A DNA stretch of 64,000 nt from Bradyrhizobium algeriense. GTDB taxonomy: Bacteria > Pseudomonadota > Alphaproteobacteria > Rhizobiales > Xanthobacteraceae. Every line of letters begins with the position of its first letter. Position 1 is the first letter of the stretch. This document shows positions 9,096 through 17,065 of this stretch, one piece after another. The translations under genes were made by a program, and so were the position numbers. The notes under the pieces were generated by a model. It worked only from the letters and a program-made list of their open reading frames with translations, did no database searches and was not told the origin of the DNA. The stretch lies in NCBI RefSeq assembly GCF_036924595.1, contig NZ_JAZHRV010000001.1, forward strand, positions 7,095,501 through 7,159,500, given 5' to 3'.

Positions 9096-10796
9096 TTACT
9101 TGTCGCGGTTCTTGAGTGCGGTGCCGAGAATATCGCCCAGCGTCGCTCCCGAATCGGAGGAGCCGTACTGCGCGATGGCTTCCTTCTCCTCGGCGACTTC
9201 CAGCGCCTTGATCGAGACCTGCACCTTGCGGGCCTTCTTGTCGAACTGGATCACGCGGGCATCGACCTTCTCGCCGACGGCGAAGCGTTCGGCGCGCTGA
9301 TCGTTGCGGTCACGGGCGAGCTCGGAGCGCTTGATGAAGGTGGTGAAGTCGGTGCCCGAGATCTTCACCTCGATGCCGGCTTCCTTCACTTCGAGCACTT
9401 CGCAGGTCACGACCGCGCCCTTCTTGACGTCACCCGGCTCGGCGAAGGGATCGCCTTCGAGCTGCTTGACGCCGAGCGAGATGCGCTCCTTTTCGACATC
9501 GACGTCGAGCACCACGGCCTTGACCATGTCGCCCTTCTTGAAGTTGTCGATGACCTGCTCGCCCGGAAGCTTCCAGTCGAGGTCGGACAGATGGACCATG
9601 CCGTCGACGTCGCCGTCGAGACCGAGGAACAGACCGAACTCGGTCTTGTTCTTGACCTCGCCTTCGACGGTGGAGCCGACCGGGAACTTCTCGACGAAGA
9701 CTTCCCAGGGATTGCGCATGGTCTGCTTGAGACCGAGCGAGATGCGGCGCTTGACCGAATCGACTTCGAGAACCTGCACTTCGACTTCCTGCGAGGTCGA
9801 AACGATCTTGCCGGGGTGCATGTTCTTCTTGGTCCACGACATTTCCGAGACGTGGATCAGGCCTTCGATGCCCGGCTCCAGTTCGACGAACGCGCCGTAG
9901 TCGGTGATGTTGGTGACGCGGCCGGTGAAGCGCGCGTTCAGCGGGTACTTCGCCTCGATGCCCTGCCACGGATCGTCCAGCAACTGCTTCATGCCGAGCG
10001 AAATGCGGTGGGTCTCGTGGTTGATCTTGATGATCTTGACCTTCACCGTCTGGCCGATGGTGAGCACTTCGGTCGGGTGGTTGACCCGGCGCCAGGCGAT
10101 ATCGGTGACGTGAAGCAGGCCGTCGATGCCGCCGAGATCAACGAACGCACCGTAATCGGTGATGTTCTTGACCACGCCGTCGATGACCTGACCCTCTTCG
10201 AGGTTCTGCACCAGCTCCTGGCGCTGCTCGGCGCGGGTCTCTTCGAGCACCGTGCGGCGCGACACCACGATGTTGCCGCGGCGGCGATCCATCTTGAGGA
10301 TCTGGAACGGCTGCGAGTTGTTCATCAGCGGAGCGACGTCGCGGATCGGGCGGATATCGACCTGCGAGCGCGGCAGGAAGGCAACGGCACCGTCGAGGTC
10401 GACCGTGAAGCCGCCCTTGACCTGGTTGAAGATGACGCCGTGAACCTTCTCGTTGTTGTTGAAGGCCTTCTCGAGCTTGCCCCAGCTTTCCTCGCGGCGC
10501 GCCTTGTCGCGCGACAGCACGGCTTCGCCGAGCGCATTCTCGATCCGGTCGAGGAACACCTCGACTTCGTCGCCAACCTTGAGATCGCTTTCGCGGCCGG
10601 GGCCGGCGAATTCGCGCAGCGCCACGCGGCCCTCGGTCTTCAGGCCGACGTCGATGACGGCCATGTCCTTTTCAATTGCAACTACCTTGCCCTTGATGAC
10701 GGAGCTTTCCTGCAGATTGCCGCCGGCGAAGGACTCGTCCAGCATTGCAGCGAAATCGTCGCGGGTAGGATTATAAGAAGCAGCAGTCGAAGCCAT
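9096..10796 (-). CDS. rpsA: 30S ribosomal protein S1
   Basis: A 566-residue protein with six S1 RNA-binding repeats, recognisable by the recurring block GxVxNITDYGAFVxLxGIxGLxHVSxxxW and the closing RRISLGLKQ. S1 brings mRNA to the 30S subunit. The start is ATG 10796 (MASTAASYNP). The frame stays open 52 codons upstream, but that part covers a dispersed repeat and is not coding. The gene follows cmk as in most proteobacteria but with an unusually long 764-base gap, containing a possible structured leader and a small ORF on the other strand. A strong terminator follows it. Confidence 0.97.
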   Translation of the reverse strand: MASTAASYNPTRDDFAAMLDESFAGGNLQESSVIKGKVVAIEKDMAVIDVGLKTEGRVALREFAGPGRESDLKVGDEVEVFLDRIENALGEAVLSRDKARREESWGKLEKAFNNNEKVHGVIFNQVKGGFTVDLDGAVAFLPRSQVDIRPIRDVAPLMNNSQPFQILKMDRRRGNIVVSRRTVLEETRAEQRQELVQNLEEGQVIDGVVKNITDYGAFVDLGGIDGLLHVTDIAWRRVNHPTEVLTIGQTVKVKIIKINHETHRISLGMKQLLDDPWQGIEAKYPLNARFTGRVTNITDYGAFVELEPGIEGLIHVSEMSWTKKNMHPGKIVSTSQEVEVQVLEVDSVKRRISLGLKQTMRNPWEVFVEKFPVGSTVEGEVKNKTEFGLFLGLDGDVDGMVHLSDLDWKLPGEQVIDNFKKGDMVKAVVLDVDVEKERISLGVKQLEGDPFAEPGDVKKGAVVTCEVLEVKEAGIEVKISGTDFTTFIKRSELARDRNDQRAERFAVGEKVDARVIQFDKKARKVQVSIKALEVAEEKEAIAQYGSSDSGATLGDILGTALKNRDK

Positions 10797-11344
10797 ATGT
10801 TCTCCAGATGCGGTATTGCCGGCCATTCGGGTTAAAGGGCGTATCGCGCGTGAAGTGTCGGGGTCCGCAAATCCCAACGACCGCGTTTGCGGGAGTGCGC
10901 AAAAGCGGGCCGGCAGCATGCCTGCACGTTCGGTACGTTTGATGTCGCGCATTCCGCAAAAGTGGGTACCGGTTTTGCGAAAAGAATGCGCGTAACGTCA
11001 GAAGTCCGGGGCCTGAAACGAGCGTATCGACTTCAGGAGCCTGGAGCGGGCTTTCCTCCAATGACGGCGGGGGTTCAAACCTCCCGCCGGCCCGCTCGGA
11101 CAGCCCTGATCTTATCGATGGCGGCCCGGATGGGCGTGGATATAGCCCCAAGGGCCATTTTCGGCAAGCCGGAAATGGGCCGATTTACGGGCCCTTAAGG
11201 CTGACGGACGCTAACCATGGGCCCGCGCTTTCAACGCCTTGTTGACCGCATGACGCGAAAGGTCGGCTAGCCTCGGCGGGATGGAACCCGGCCTTAAGCG
11301 CCACCCCCCATACGTTGGCGCCGTCCAAAAAAAGGGGTGCCACC
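10797..11344. other. rpsA upstream region with palindromic repeat and hairpin
   Basis: No conserved gene is visible in these 548 bases. Two structures stand out. Bases 10947-10991 form an imperfect palindrome ending GCGCATT / AATGCGC with inner GCAAAA / TTTTGC arms, a well-known rhizobial dispersed element. Bases 11044-11097 pair at both ends (GAGCGGG with CCCGCTC) and enclose a second stem (GGCGGGGG with CTCCCGCC) whose loop reads TTCAAAC like a tRNA T-arm. On the minus strand this would lie in the rpsA leader about 250-300 bases before its start. The function is unknown. Confidence 0.55.
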
Positions 11345-11515
11345 ATGAAGAGCCTGCTCGCTCTGACCGCCATTGCCGTCTTTACCGTCGCCACAGCCGT
11401 TGCCGGCAAGCCGGCCGCTTTTGCCACCGACAAGGCGATTGCCGCCGCCAAATCGAAGCCCGTCATGATGGCCGAACAGCGACTGCCGTTCGACCGCGCA
11501 CGCTCGAAGAACTGA
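11345..11515 (+). CDS. small putative secreted protein
   Basis: A 56-residue ORF. ATG at 11345 follows an AAGGGG-like ribosome binding site. The first 21 residues (MKSLLALTAIAVFTVATAVAG) look like a signal peptide: a single lysine, then a hydrophobic stretch and small residues before a probable cleavage site. The remaining 35 or so residues are polar, lysine- and alanine-rich and without cysteines. I recognise no family. It lies divergently between rpsA and cmk, and could equally be an unexpressed chance frame; the signal-peptide-like start and ribosome binding site are the only support. Confidence 0.5.
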   Translation: MKSLLALTAIAVFTVATAVAGKPAAFATDKAIAAAKSKPVMMAEQRLPFDRARSKN

Positions 11516-11560
11516 TCGGAAACTTTTACTCAGGAGCCAGCTATCCCGGATTGACGCAGG

Positions 11561-12202
11561 CTACCGAGAACTTCCCCGCCCGGCGCGGACCGCTTCGACG
11601 ATCGCAATGGCAGCCCGAACGCCGCCTTCGATGTCGAGATTTGAATTGTCGAGGATATGGGCGTCCGCCGCCGCCTTGAGCGGCGCGGCGGCGCGGTTTT
11701 TGTCCCGTTCATCGCGCTTGAGGATGTCGGCCAGCACCATCGCCTCGTCGGCGGCTTCGCCACGCGCGAGCGCTTCCAGCGTCCGGCGACGGGCCCGCAC
11801 CTGCGGGTCGGCCACGACAAAGATCTTCACATCGGCATTCGGGCAGATCACGGTTCCGATGTCGCGCCCGTCGAGCACCGCGCCCGGCGGATCGGCCGCG
11901 AACTGGCGCTGAAAATTGACCAGCGCCTCGCGCACGCTGGGTATGGCCGACACGACAGAGGCGGCATCGCCGATGCGCTGCGTCTTCAATTCGGGATGGC
12001 CGAAGCTTTCGGGATCGAGCTCCATGGCAACCGCTACCGCCCGCGCCTCGTCGGTAAGATCAAACCCCTCGTCCAGCAGCCCTTTCGCCACCGCGCGATA
12101 GATCACGCCGGTGTCGAGGTGGCGATAGCCGTAATGGTGAGCGAGCCGCTTGCCGAGCGTGCCCTTGCCGGATGCCGCCGGTCCGTCGATGGCGATAATC
12201 AT
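11561..12202 (-). CDS. cmk: cytidylate kinase
   Basis: A 213-residue P-loop nucleoside-monophosphate kinase that phosphorylates CMP and dCMP. The Walker A motif GPAASGKGT is at residues 6-14. The family motif [11 protein letters not shown] lies in mid-protein, and the LID region [10 protein letters not shown] is present. The preferred start is the ATG at 12202 giving MIIAIDGPA, the usual N-terminus; ATGs at 12211 and 12229 are alternatives. It belongs to the classical aroA-cmk-rpsA series, here interrupted upstream by a frameshifted receptor gene on the other strand. Confidence 0.95.
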   Translation of the reverse strand: MIIAIDGPAASGKGTLGKRLAHHYGYRHLDTGVIYRAVAKGLLDEGFDLTDEARAVAVAMELDPESFGHPELKTQRIGDAASVVSAIPSVREALVNFQRQFAADPPGAVLDGRDIGTVICPNADVKIFVVADPQVRARRRTLEALARGEAADEAMVLADILKRDERDKNRAAAPLKAAADAHILDNSNLDIEGGVRAAIAIVEAVRAGRGSSR

Positions 12203-12371
12203 GGGAGCCATGTGCGACAGAGCGGCCATGTGGTCAAGGCCGCGGAGAGGCGGATGCGTCCAAATGTTTCTCGCCCTGGCCGTTGACCGCCTCTATTCTG
12301 CTGCCAGGCTGTGAATTCATCCATTGATCTGCGGAAAGCCGGCTCGAAATAGCGCCGGCCGGAGGGATACG

Positions 12372-13362
12372 ATGAGCGCGATTTCACGACGTCGTTTTAT
12401 CGGCAGCGCCGCGGCCGCCTCGGCGATCCCGCTGATCGGGTCTTCGGCCCATGCGCAGACCGACTGGCCAACCAAGCCGATCAAGATCATCGCCGGCTAT
12501 CCGGCCGGCGGGCAGACCGATTTGTTTGCCCGCACCTATGGCGAATATATCCGGTCCGAGACCGGCCAGAACGTGACGGTGGAAAACAAGGCCGGCGCTT
12601 CGGGATCGGTCGCAGCCGTTGAAGCCAAGCGCGCCGCGCCAGACGGTTACACGCTGATGTTCACGATCTCGACGACCATGATCATGAACCGCGTTCTGAT
12701 CAAAGACATCCCTTACGACGCCGACAAGGATTTCGTTCTCGTCTCGATCATGCCGGCGGGCAGCCTGCCGTTCGTGGCCGGCGAAAAGACCGGCGCCAAG
12801 ACACTCGCCGAATTTGTCGCCTACGCGAAGAAAGCCGAGAAGGTCAACGTCGGCACCTACGGCGCAGGCTCATACGCGCACATGGCGATCGCCGAAATGA
12901 ACAAGCAGTATGGCCTCAAGATGGAAGCGGTCCACTATCGCGGCGAAGCGCCGATGTGGACCGACCTTGCCGGCGGATTTATCGACGGCGCCCACGGCAG
13001 CTACTCCGCGGCATTGTCCGTCCTGCAGAGCGGCCGCGGCCATGCGGTCGCCGTCTCGCGCAAGCGGATGTCGACATTGCCGGATGTCCCTTCTTTTCGC
13101 AGAGCAGGGCACAACGTCGCGCATCTTCCAGTTGACCGGCTTCCAGTGCTGCGCCGTGCCCACGGGCACGCCGGCGGCCATCATTGAGAAACTGTCAAAA
13201 CTTCTCGTCGCCGGCGGCAAGACCGAAAAGTTGCAGCAACTCATGAAATCATTCGGCGTCGACGATACCGCGATGACGTTCGAGGAGACGCAGAAACTGT
13301 ACAAGGACGAAGCGCCCGTCTGGCTTGAGGCGGTGACGAACCTCGGGCTTGCGCCGTCCTGA
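12372..13362 (+). pseudogene. tripartite tricarboxylate transporter receptor (TctC/Bug), frameshifted
   Basis: ATG 12372 follows GGAGGG at 12361-12366 and begins MSAISRRRFIGSAA, a twin-arginine signal ending near AHAQ. The mature part, from DWPTKPIKIIAGYPAGGQTD, is a Bug/TctC periplasmic binding protein. At 13094-13097 a run of four T breaks the frame: DVPSF is followed in the first frame by nonsense, while the +1 frame continues AEQGTTSRIFQLTG to a proper C-terminus ending at 13362. Removing one T restores about 329 residues, the normal size. No tctA/tctB membrane genes are adjacent. Either a recent pseudogene or a sequencing error. It splits the usual aroA-cmk neighbourhood. Confidence 0.85.
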
Positions 13363-13382
13363 GACGCACGAGCACGCGCGGT

Positions 13383-14720
13383 TTACGAAAACTCCGCGCC
13401 CAGCGAGCGCATCATCGGGATGAAGTCCGGAAAGCTGGTGGTGATGAAAGCCGTGTCATCCACCTTGACCGGCTTGTCGGAGGCCAAGCCCATCACCAGC
13501 GCCGACATCGCGATGCGGTGATCCATGTGGGTGGCGACGAGGCCGCCGCCGGGCACGTGGCCGTGGCCTTCGACGATCAGATCATCGCCCGCGATCTCGA
13601 CCTTGACGCCGTTGACGCGCAGCATGGCGGCGGTCGCCTCCAGCCGATCGGATTCCTTGACGCGCAGTTCCTGCAGGCCGCGCATGATGGTGGTGCCTTC
13701 GGCGAACGAGGCCGCGACCGCCAGCACCAGATATTCGTCGATCATCGAGGGCGCGCGCTCCGGCGGCACCTCGACGCCGCGCATTTTGGAAGCGCGCACG
13801 CGCAAGCGGGCCATCGGCTCGCCGGCATCGCCGCGCACTTCGCTTTCCTCGATCGAAGCGCCCATCTCGCGCAGCGTCGTGAACAGCCCGGTGCGCAGCG
13901 GATTGGTCATGACGTCAGAAAAAGTTACGTCCGAACCCTCGACGACCAGCGCCGCCACGATCGGGAATGCGGCCGAGGACGGATCGGCAGGCACCACGAC
14001 CTCGGCGCCATGCAGTTCGGGCTGGCCCGTCAGCACGATTTTGCGGCCGTGAATGCCTTCATTGACGGAGATGATCTCCGCGCCGAAATGTTTCAGCATC
14101 AGTTCGGTGTGGTCGCGGCTGGCTTCCTGCTCGATGACGGTCGTGATGCCGGGCGCGGCAAGCCCCGCCAGCAGCACCGCCGACTTGATCTGGGCCGAAG
14201 CCACGGGGGTCCGGTACAGGATCGGCACGGGATCGCGGGCGCCGTGCAGCGTCAGCGGCAGGCGGCCGCCTTCCTTGCTCTCACCGGCTTTGGCACCCAT
14301 CAATTCCAGGGGATCGAGGATGCGGCGCATCGGGCGGGAGCGCAGCGAGGCGTCGCCGTCGAACACGGCAGTGATCGGGCAGCCGGCGACCGCCCCCATC
14401 ACCAGCCGGCAGCCGGTGCCGGAATTGCCGAAATCGAGCGGGGAAGCCGGCTGGGCAAAGCCCGCCACGCCCACCCCGTCGACCTGCCAGGCAAACGGAC
14501 CGGTCCGTTCGACCCGGGCGCCCAGCGCCTGCATGGATTTGGCGGTATTGAGGACGTCCTCTCCCTCGAGCAGGCCGGAAATCCTGGTTTCGCCGACCGA
14601 AAGCGCCCCCAGGATGAGGGCGCGGTGCGAAATCGACTTGTCGCCGGGAACGCGGACTTTGCCGCTCAGTGGACCGCTTGCACGGGATTCCAGCGGGCTT
14701 TGGGTGGTTGAATGGGTCAA
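13383..14720 (-). CDS. aroA: 3-phosphoshikimate 1-carboxyvinyltransferase (EPSP synthase)
   Basis: A 445-residue EPSP synthase, sixth step of the shikimate pathway. Signatures: [16 protein letters not shown] for the phosphate/PEP site, [12 protein letters not shown], and [13 protein letters not shown] with KESDR near the C-terminus. Overall it resembles the class II (Agrobacterium CP4-like) branch, but the residue that is Ala100 in CP4 is Gly here (FGNSGTGCR), the residue associated with glyphosate sensitivity. The start is probably TTG 14720 (LTHSTTQ), eight bases after AAGGA; a GTG at 14753 is also in frame. It is convergent with the frameshifted tctC and divergent from the FYDLN gene. Confidence 0.95.
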   Translation of the reverse strand: MTHSTTQSPLESRASGPLSGKVRVPGDKSISHRALILGALSVGETRISGLLEGEDVLNTAKSMQALGARVERTGPFAWQVDGVGVAGFAQPASPLDFGNSGTGCRLVMGAVAGCPITAVFDGDASLRSRPMRRILDPLELMGAKAGESKEGGRLPLTLHGARDPVPILYRTPVASAQIKSAVLLAGLAAPGITTVIEQEASRDHTELMLKHFGAEIISVNEGIHGRKIVLTGQPELHGAEVVVPADPSSAAFPIVAALVVEGSDVTFSDVMTNPLRTGLFTTLREMGASIEESEVRGDAGEPMARLRVRASKMRGVEVPPERAPSMIDEYLVLAVAASFAEGTTIMRGLQELRVKESDRLEATAAMLRVNGVKVEIAGDDLIVEGHGHVPGGGLVATHMDHRIAMSALVMGLASDKPVKVDDTAFITTSFPDFIPMMRSLGAEFS

Positions 14721-14863
14721 GATGGTGGTCCTTTGCGGGGGCGGAAGTACCACAGGGGCCCTACGACGTCACGCGGCCGTCAAATGCTTCAAAGCGCTAT
14801 TGACACCAGCCCCTTAACTAGCCAAGTGAAGCACCGTTTTTCAGAATTTCCCAGGATCCACAC

Positions 14864-15289
14864 GTGGCCAAATCCGATCTCGGAACCAAACGCATTTGCC
14901 CGACGACGGGTAAGAAATTCTACGATCTGAACAAGAACCCGGTGATCTCGCCCTACACTGGCGAGGTCGTGCCGATTGCACCAATTGCGCCGCCCCGGGC
15001 CGCCCGTGGCGATGCCGCACGCGCCGCGGCTGCCGCTTCAGCCACCGCCGCTGCCGATTTGCCCGAGGCCGCCGAGGCCGAAGAGTTGGTTTCGCTCGAA
15101 GAGGCCGACGCCGAAGAGAATACCGGCAAGGTCAAGGCCGTGGTTCCCGAATCGGAAGACGACATCGAGATCGACGAGACCATCGAGGGCGATGACGACG
15201 ACGATTCCACCTTCATTCCCGACGAGGAAGAAGGCGATGAGGACGTCACCGACATCATCGGTGATGTCGGAGGCGACGAAGAGACTTGA
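14864..15289 (+). CDS. TIGR02300 family (FYDLN acid domain) protein
   Basis: A 141-residue protein starting at GTG 14864 (MAKSDLGTKRICPTTGKKFY), with CAGGA upstream as ribosome binding site. The first 40 residues hold the motif that names the family, KKFYDLNKNP followed by VISPYTGE. The middle is alanine-rich and the last 60 residues are extremely acidic (runs of Glu and Asp ending in DEEEGDEDVTD). The family is restricted to alphaproteobacteria and its function is unknown. Neighbours are aroA, divergent, and tRNA-Ala just downstream, the normal setting in this group. The acidic tail suggests binding to a basic partner, which is inference. Confidence 0.9.
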   Translation: MAKSDLGTKRICPTTGKKFYDLNKNPVISPYTGEVVPIAPIAPPRAARGDAARAAAAASATAAADLPEAAEAEELVSLEEADAEENTGKVKAVVPESEDDIEIDETIEGDDDDDSTFIPDEEEGDEDVTDIIGDVGGDEET

Positions 15290-15354
15290 GATCGGCCCAG
15301 AACTGTGGTTCAGGGTCATTGCCCGCACGCTGATTTGAAGCGCTGCGATTCTAC

Positions 15355-15430
<76 letters not shown>

Positions 15431-15530
15431 CGCTTCGCCCTTCGGGCTTCGCGTGGCGCAGCCACGAGAGGCCCGAAGGACGAAGCGTGGTGCCCGGCGT
15501 AGCCCGAAGGGCGAAGACGGGCTGGTAGAC
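15431..15530. repeat. CTTCGCCCTTCGGGC-type palindromic repeats
   Basis: The segment starting right after the tRNA CCA end is built of short inverted units: CGCTTCGCCCTTCGGGCTTCG, then CGTGGCGCAGCCACG, then CCCGAAGG and CGAAGCGTGG, and later GCCCGAAGGGCG. These pair with one another into a long hairpin. It is a dispersed intergenic element and not a gene. Confidence 0.65.
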
Positions 15531-15569
15531 GTTGCGTGATAGGCTCTGATCGCAATCTCGCGGATTGTC

Positions 15570-15808
15570 ATGTGGTACGTCTACATCATCCGCAGCCTCA
15601 GTTTCCCCGAACAAGAATACATCGGTGCAACCGCGGATTTGAAACGGCGGATACCCGAGCACAACGCAGGCAAATCCGCGCACACCGCAAAATTCAAGCC
15701 TTGGGAACTGATTGGTACTGCGCCTTTCCTGACAAGTACAAAGCGCTGGCCTTCGAGAAATATCTAAAATCCCACTCCGGCCGCGCCTTCGCCAAGAAGC
15801 GCCTCTAA
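15570..15808 (+). pseudogene. GIY-YIG family nuclease domain protein, frameshifted
   Basis: Starts MWYVYIIRSLSFPEQEYIG with the two strand motifs of the GIY-YIG fold (VYI and YIG), followed by ADLKRRIPEHNAGKSAHT, the usual arginine-containing helix. At about 15712 the frame breaks. The +1-equivalent frame continues WYCAFPDKYKALAFEKYLK and ends normally with AFAKKRL at 15808. Inserting one T into ATTGG restores a protein of about 80 residues, the size of the small stand-alone UPF0213-like members. These small genes are often multi-copy in Bradyrhizobium. Probably inactive as it stands, unless this is a base-calling error. Confidence 0.8.
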
Positions 15809-15818
15809 CCCCGCCCTC

Positions 15819-16277
15819 CTACTCCCCCAACACCGCATTCAACCGATCGCGCAACGCGACGATCTCGTTCTTCATCGCCATGAGTTCGCCGACCGAGCAG
15901 GCTGACGCCGCGAGAATCGATTGCGGCACCGCTCTCGCTTTCTCGCGCAGCGCTTCGCCCTTTGGCGTCAGCGCGATCAGCACCTGGCGCTCATCCTCTG
16001 TGCTGCGGGTGCGCCTGACCAGTTCGGCCGCCTCCAGCCGCTTGAGCAGCGGCGTCAGCGTGCCGGAATCCAGCAGCAGCCGTTCGCCGATGTCTTTCAC
16101 CGGCACGCCGTCGCGCTCCCACAGCACCAGCATGACCAGATATTGCGGATAGGTCAGAGCGAGTTTGTCGAGCAGCGGCTTGTAGACGCGGTTGAACGCG
16201 TGCGCGGTGGAATACACCGCAAAGCAGAGCTGATTATCGAGCCTCAGCGGCAGGTCGGCCGCGTGTTTCCTGGCCAT
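15819..16277 (-). CDS. ohrR: organic hydroperoxide resistance regulator OhrR (MarR family)
   Basis: A 152-residue MarR-type winged-helix repressor. The DNA-binding region runs through VKDIGERLLLDSGTLTPLLKRLE with the wing RTRSTEDERQVLIALT. The reactive peroxide-sensing cysteine is Cys18 in DNQLCFAVYS. A second cysteine in ASACSVGE near the C-terminus suggests the two-cysteine disulfide type. Start ATG at 16277 gives the family N-terminus; the frame is open upstream but covers the operator region. It is divergent from ohr, and two inverted repeats between the genes are its likely operators. Oxidation by organic hydroperoxides should release it and induce ohr. Confidence 0.93.
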   Translation of the reverse strand: MARKHAADLPLRLDNQLCFAVYSTAHAFNRVYKPLLDKLALTYPQYLVMLVLWERDGVPVKDIGERLLLDSGTLTPLLKRLEAAELVRRTRSTEDERQVLIALTPKGEALREKARAVPQSILAASACSVGELMAMKNEIVALRDRLNAVLGE

Positions 16278-16338
16278 CACAACCTCGTCAACGGACCGCG
16301 CCCCTATCCTTGATCTGGAACCGTAAGCGCTTGATTTC

Positions 16339-16352
16339 AATTGTATACGATT
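16339..16352. promoter_or_regulatory. OhrR operator 1 (ohrR-proximal)
   Basis: AATTGTATACGATT is an inverted repeat centred on GTATAC with one mismatch between arms, about 60 bases upstream of the ohrR start. It resembles known OhrR boxes built of ATTGTATAC-AAT halves. It probably serves autoregulation of ohrR. Confidence 0.65.
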
Positions 16353-16379
16353 AGATCGTGGGCTTTGCAATAATTTATA

Positions 16380-16404
16380 TTGCGCACAATCAAATTGTGT
16401 GCAA
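16380..16404. promoter_or_regulatory. OhrR operator 2 (ohr-proximal)
   Basis: TTGCGCACAAT at 16380-16390 and ATTGTGTGCAA at 16394-16404 form an 11-base inverted repeat with a single mismatch and a three-base spacer, 40 bases upstream of the ohr start. Position and symmetry fit repression of ohr by an OhrR dimer. Confidence 0.7.
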
Positions 16405-16443
16405 TGCATTATCCATCGAAACGGCGAACCCAGGGAGAACCAC

Positions 16444-16869
16444 ATGTCCGTGAACGTGCTCTACAAGACCAGCGCCAAGGCCACCGGCGGCCGTGACGGC
16501 ACCGCTGCGACCCTCGACGGCGCGCTCGACGTCAAGCTCGCGACCCCGAAAGAACTCGGCGGCGGCGGTGGCGCCGGCAACAATCCCGAGCAGCTGTTTG
16601 CGGCCGGCTATGCGGCCTGCTTCATCGGCGCGATGAAGTTCGTAGCTTCGCAAGGCGGCCCGAAGGTACCCGCGGACGCCACTGTCACTTCCACCGTCGG
16701 CATCGGCCCGCGTTCGGCTGGCGGCTTTGGCCTCGATGTCGAACTCGCCGTCTCGCTGCCCGGCGTTGCAAAGGCGGATGCGGAAGCCCTGGTCGCGAAG
16801 GCGCATCAAGTGTGCCCGTATTCCAACGCCACCCGCGGCAACATCGATGTCCGCCTGACGGTCGTGTAA
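16444..16869 (+). CDS. ohr: organic hydroperoxide resistance protein
   Basis: A 141-residue Ohr/OsmC-fold thiol peroxidase that reduces fatty-acid and other organic hydroperoxides. The two catalytic cysteines are in their family contexts: Cys59 in [10 protein letters not shown] and Cys124 in [13 protein letters not shown]. The N-terminal [12 protein letters not shown] and the arginine-bearing region are intact. ATG 16444 follows GGGAGAA as ribosome binding site, and the frame upstream belongs to the operator. It is regulated with ohrR by the two inverted repeats in the shared intergenic region, and a hairpin follows the gene. Confidence 0.96.
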   Translation: MSVNVLYKTSAKATGGRDGTAATLDGALDVKLATPKELGGGGGAGNNPEQLFAAGYAACFIGAMKFVASQGGPKVPADATVTSTVGIGPRSAGGFGLDVELAVSLPGVAKADAEALVAKAHQVCPYSNATRGNIDVRLTVV

Positions 16870-16900
16870 CGACCGGCGGTCGTCTGACGACGGGATTCGA

Positions 16901-16932
16901 ACGGCCCGCCGCTGATACCGGCGGGCCGTTCA
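16901..16932 (+). terminator. hairpin terminator after ohr
   Basis: A ten-pair stem ACGGCCCGCC (16901-16910) / GGCGGGCCGT (16920-16929) lies 32 bases after the ohr stop. The T-tract is short (TT then CACC), so it is a probable but weak terminator. Confidence 0.6.
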
Positions 16933-17065
16933 CCCCACAGAATTTTCCGCAAGCTTTGCTGCGGCGGCGGCGTCATGCGCCCTGTGCGCGAGACGCCATT
17001 GCCGCCGCGCCTGAAGACCGCTAGCTCAAGACTTCGATTTTCTCCTTGAGCGAAGGTTCTTGTCC

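Noticed and set aside
9591..10835. 414-residue plus-strand ORF opposite rpsA
   Set aside because: Shadow frame of a high-GC gene. The minus-strand S1 repeats are unmistakable.
10797..10952. 52-codon extension of rpsA upstream of ATG 10796
   Set aside because: It translates a dispersed palindromic element, and S1 homology starts at MASTAASY.
11044..11097. Possible tRNA because of TTCAAAC loop and paired ends
   Set aside because: There is no D-arm or anticodon arm and the total length is only 54 bases. Kept as a hairpin only.
15431..15530. Possible CRISPR-like array
   Set aside because: The units are palindromic and irregular, without spacers of fixed length.
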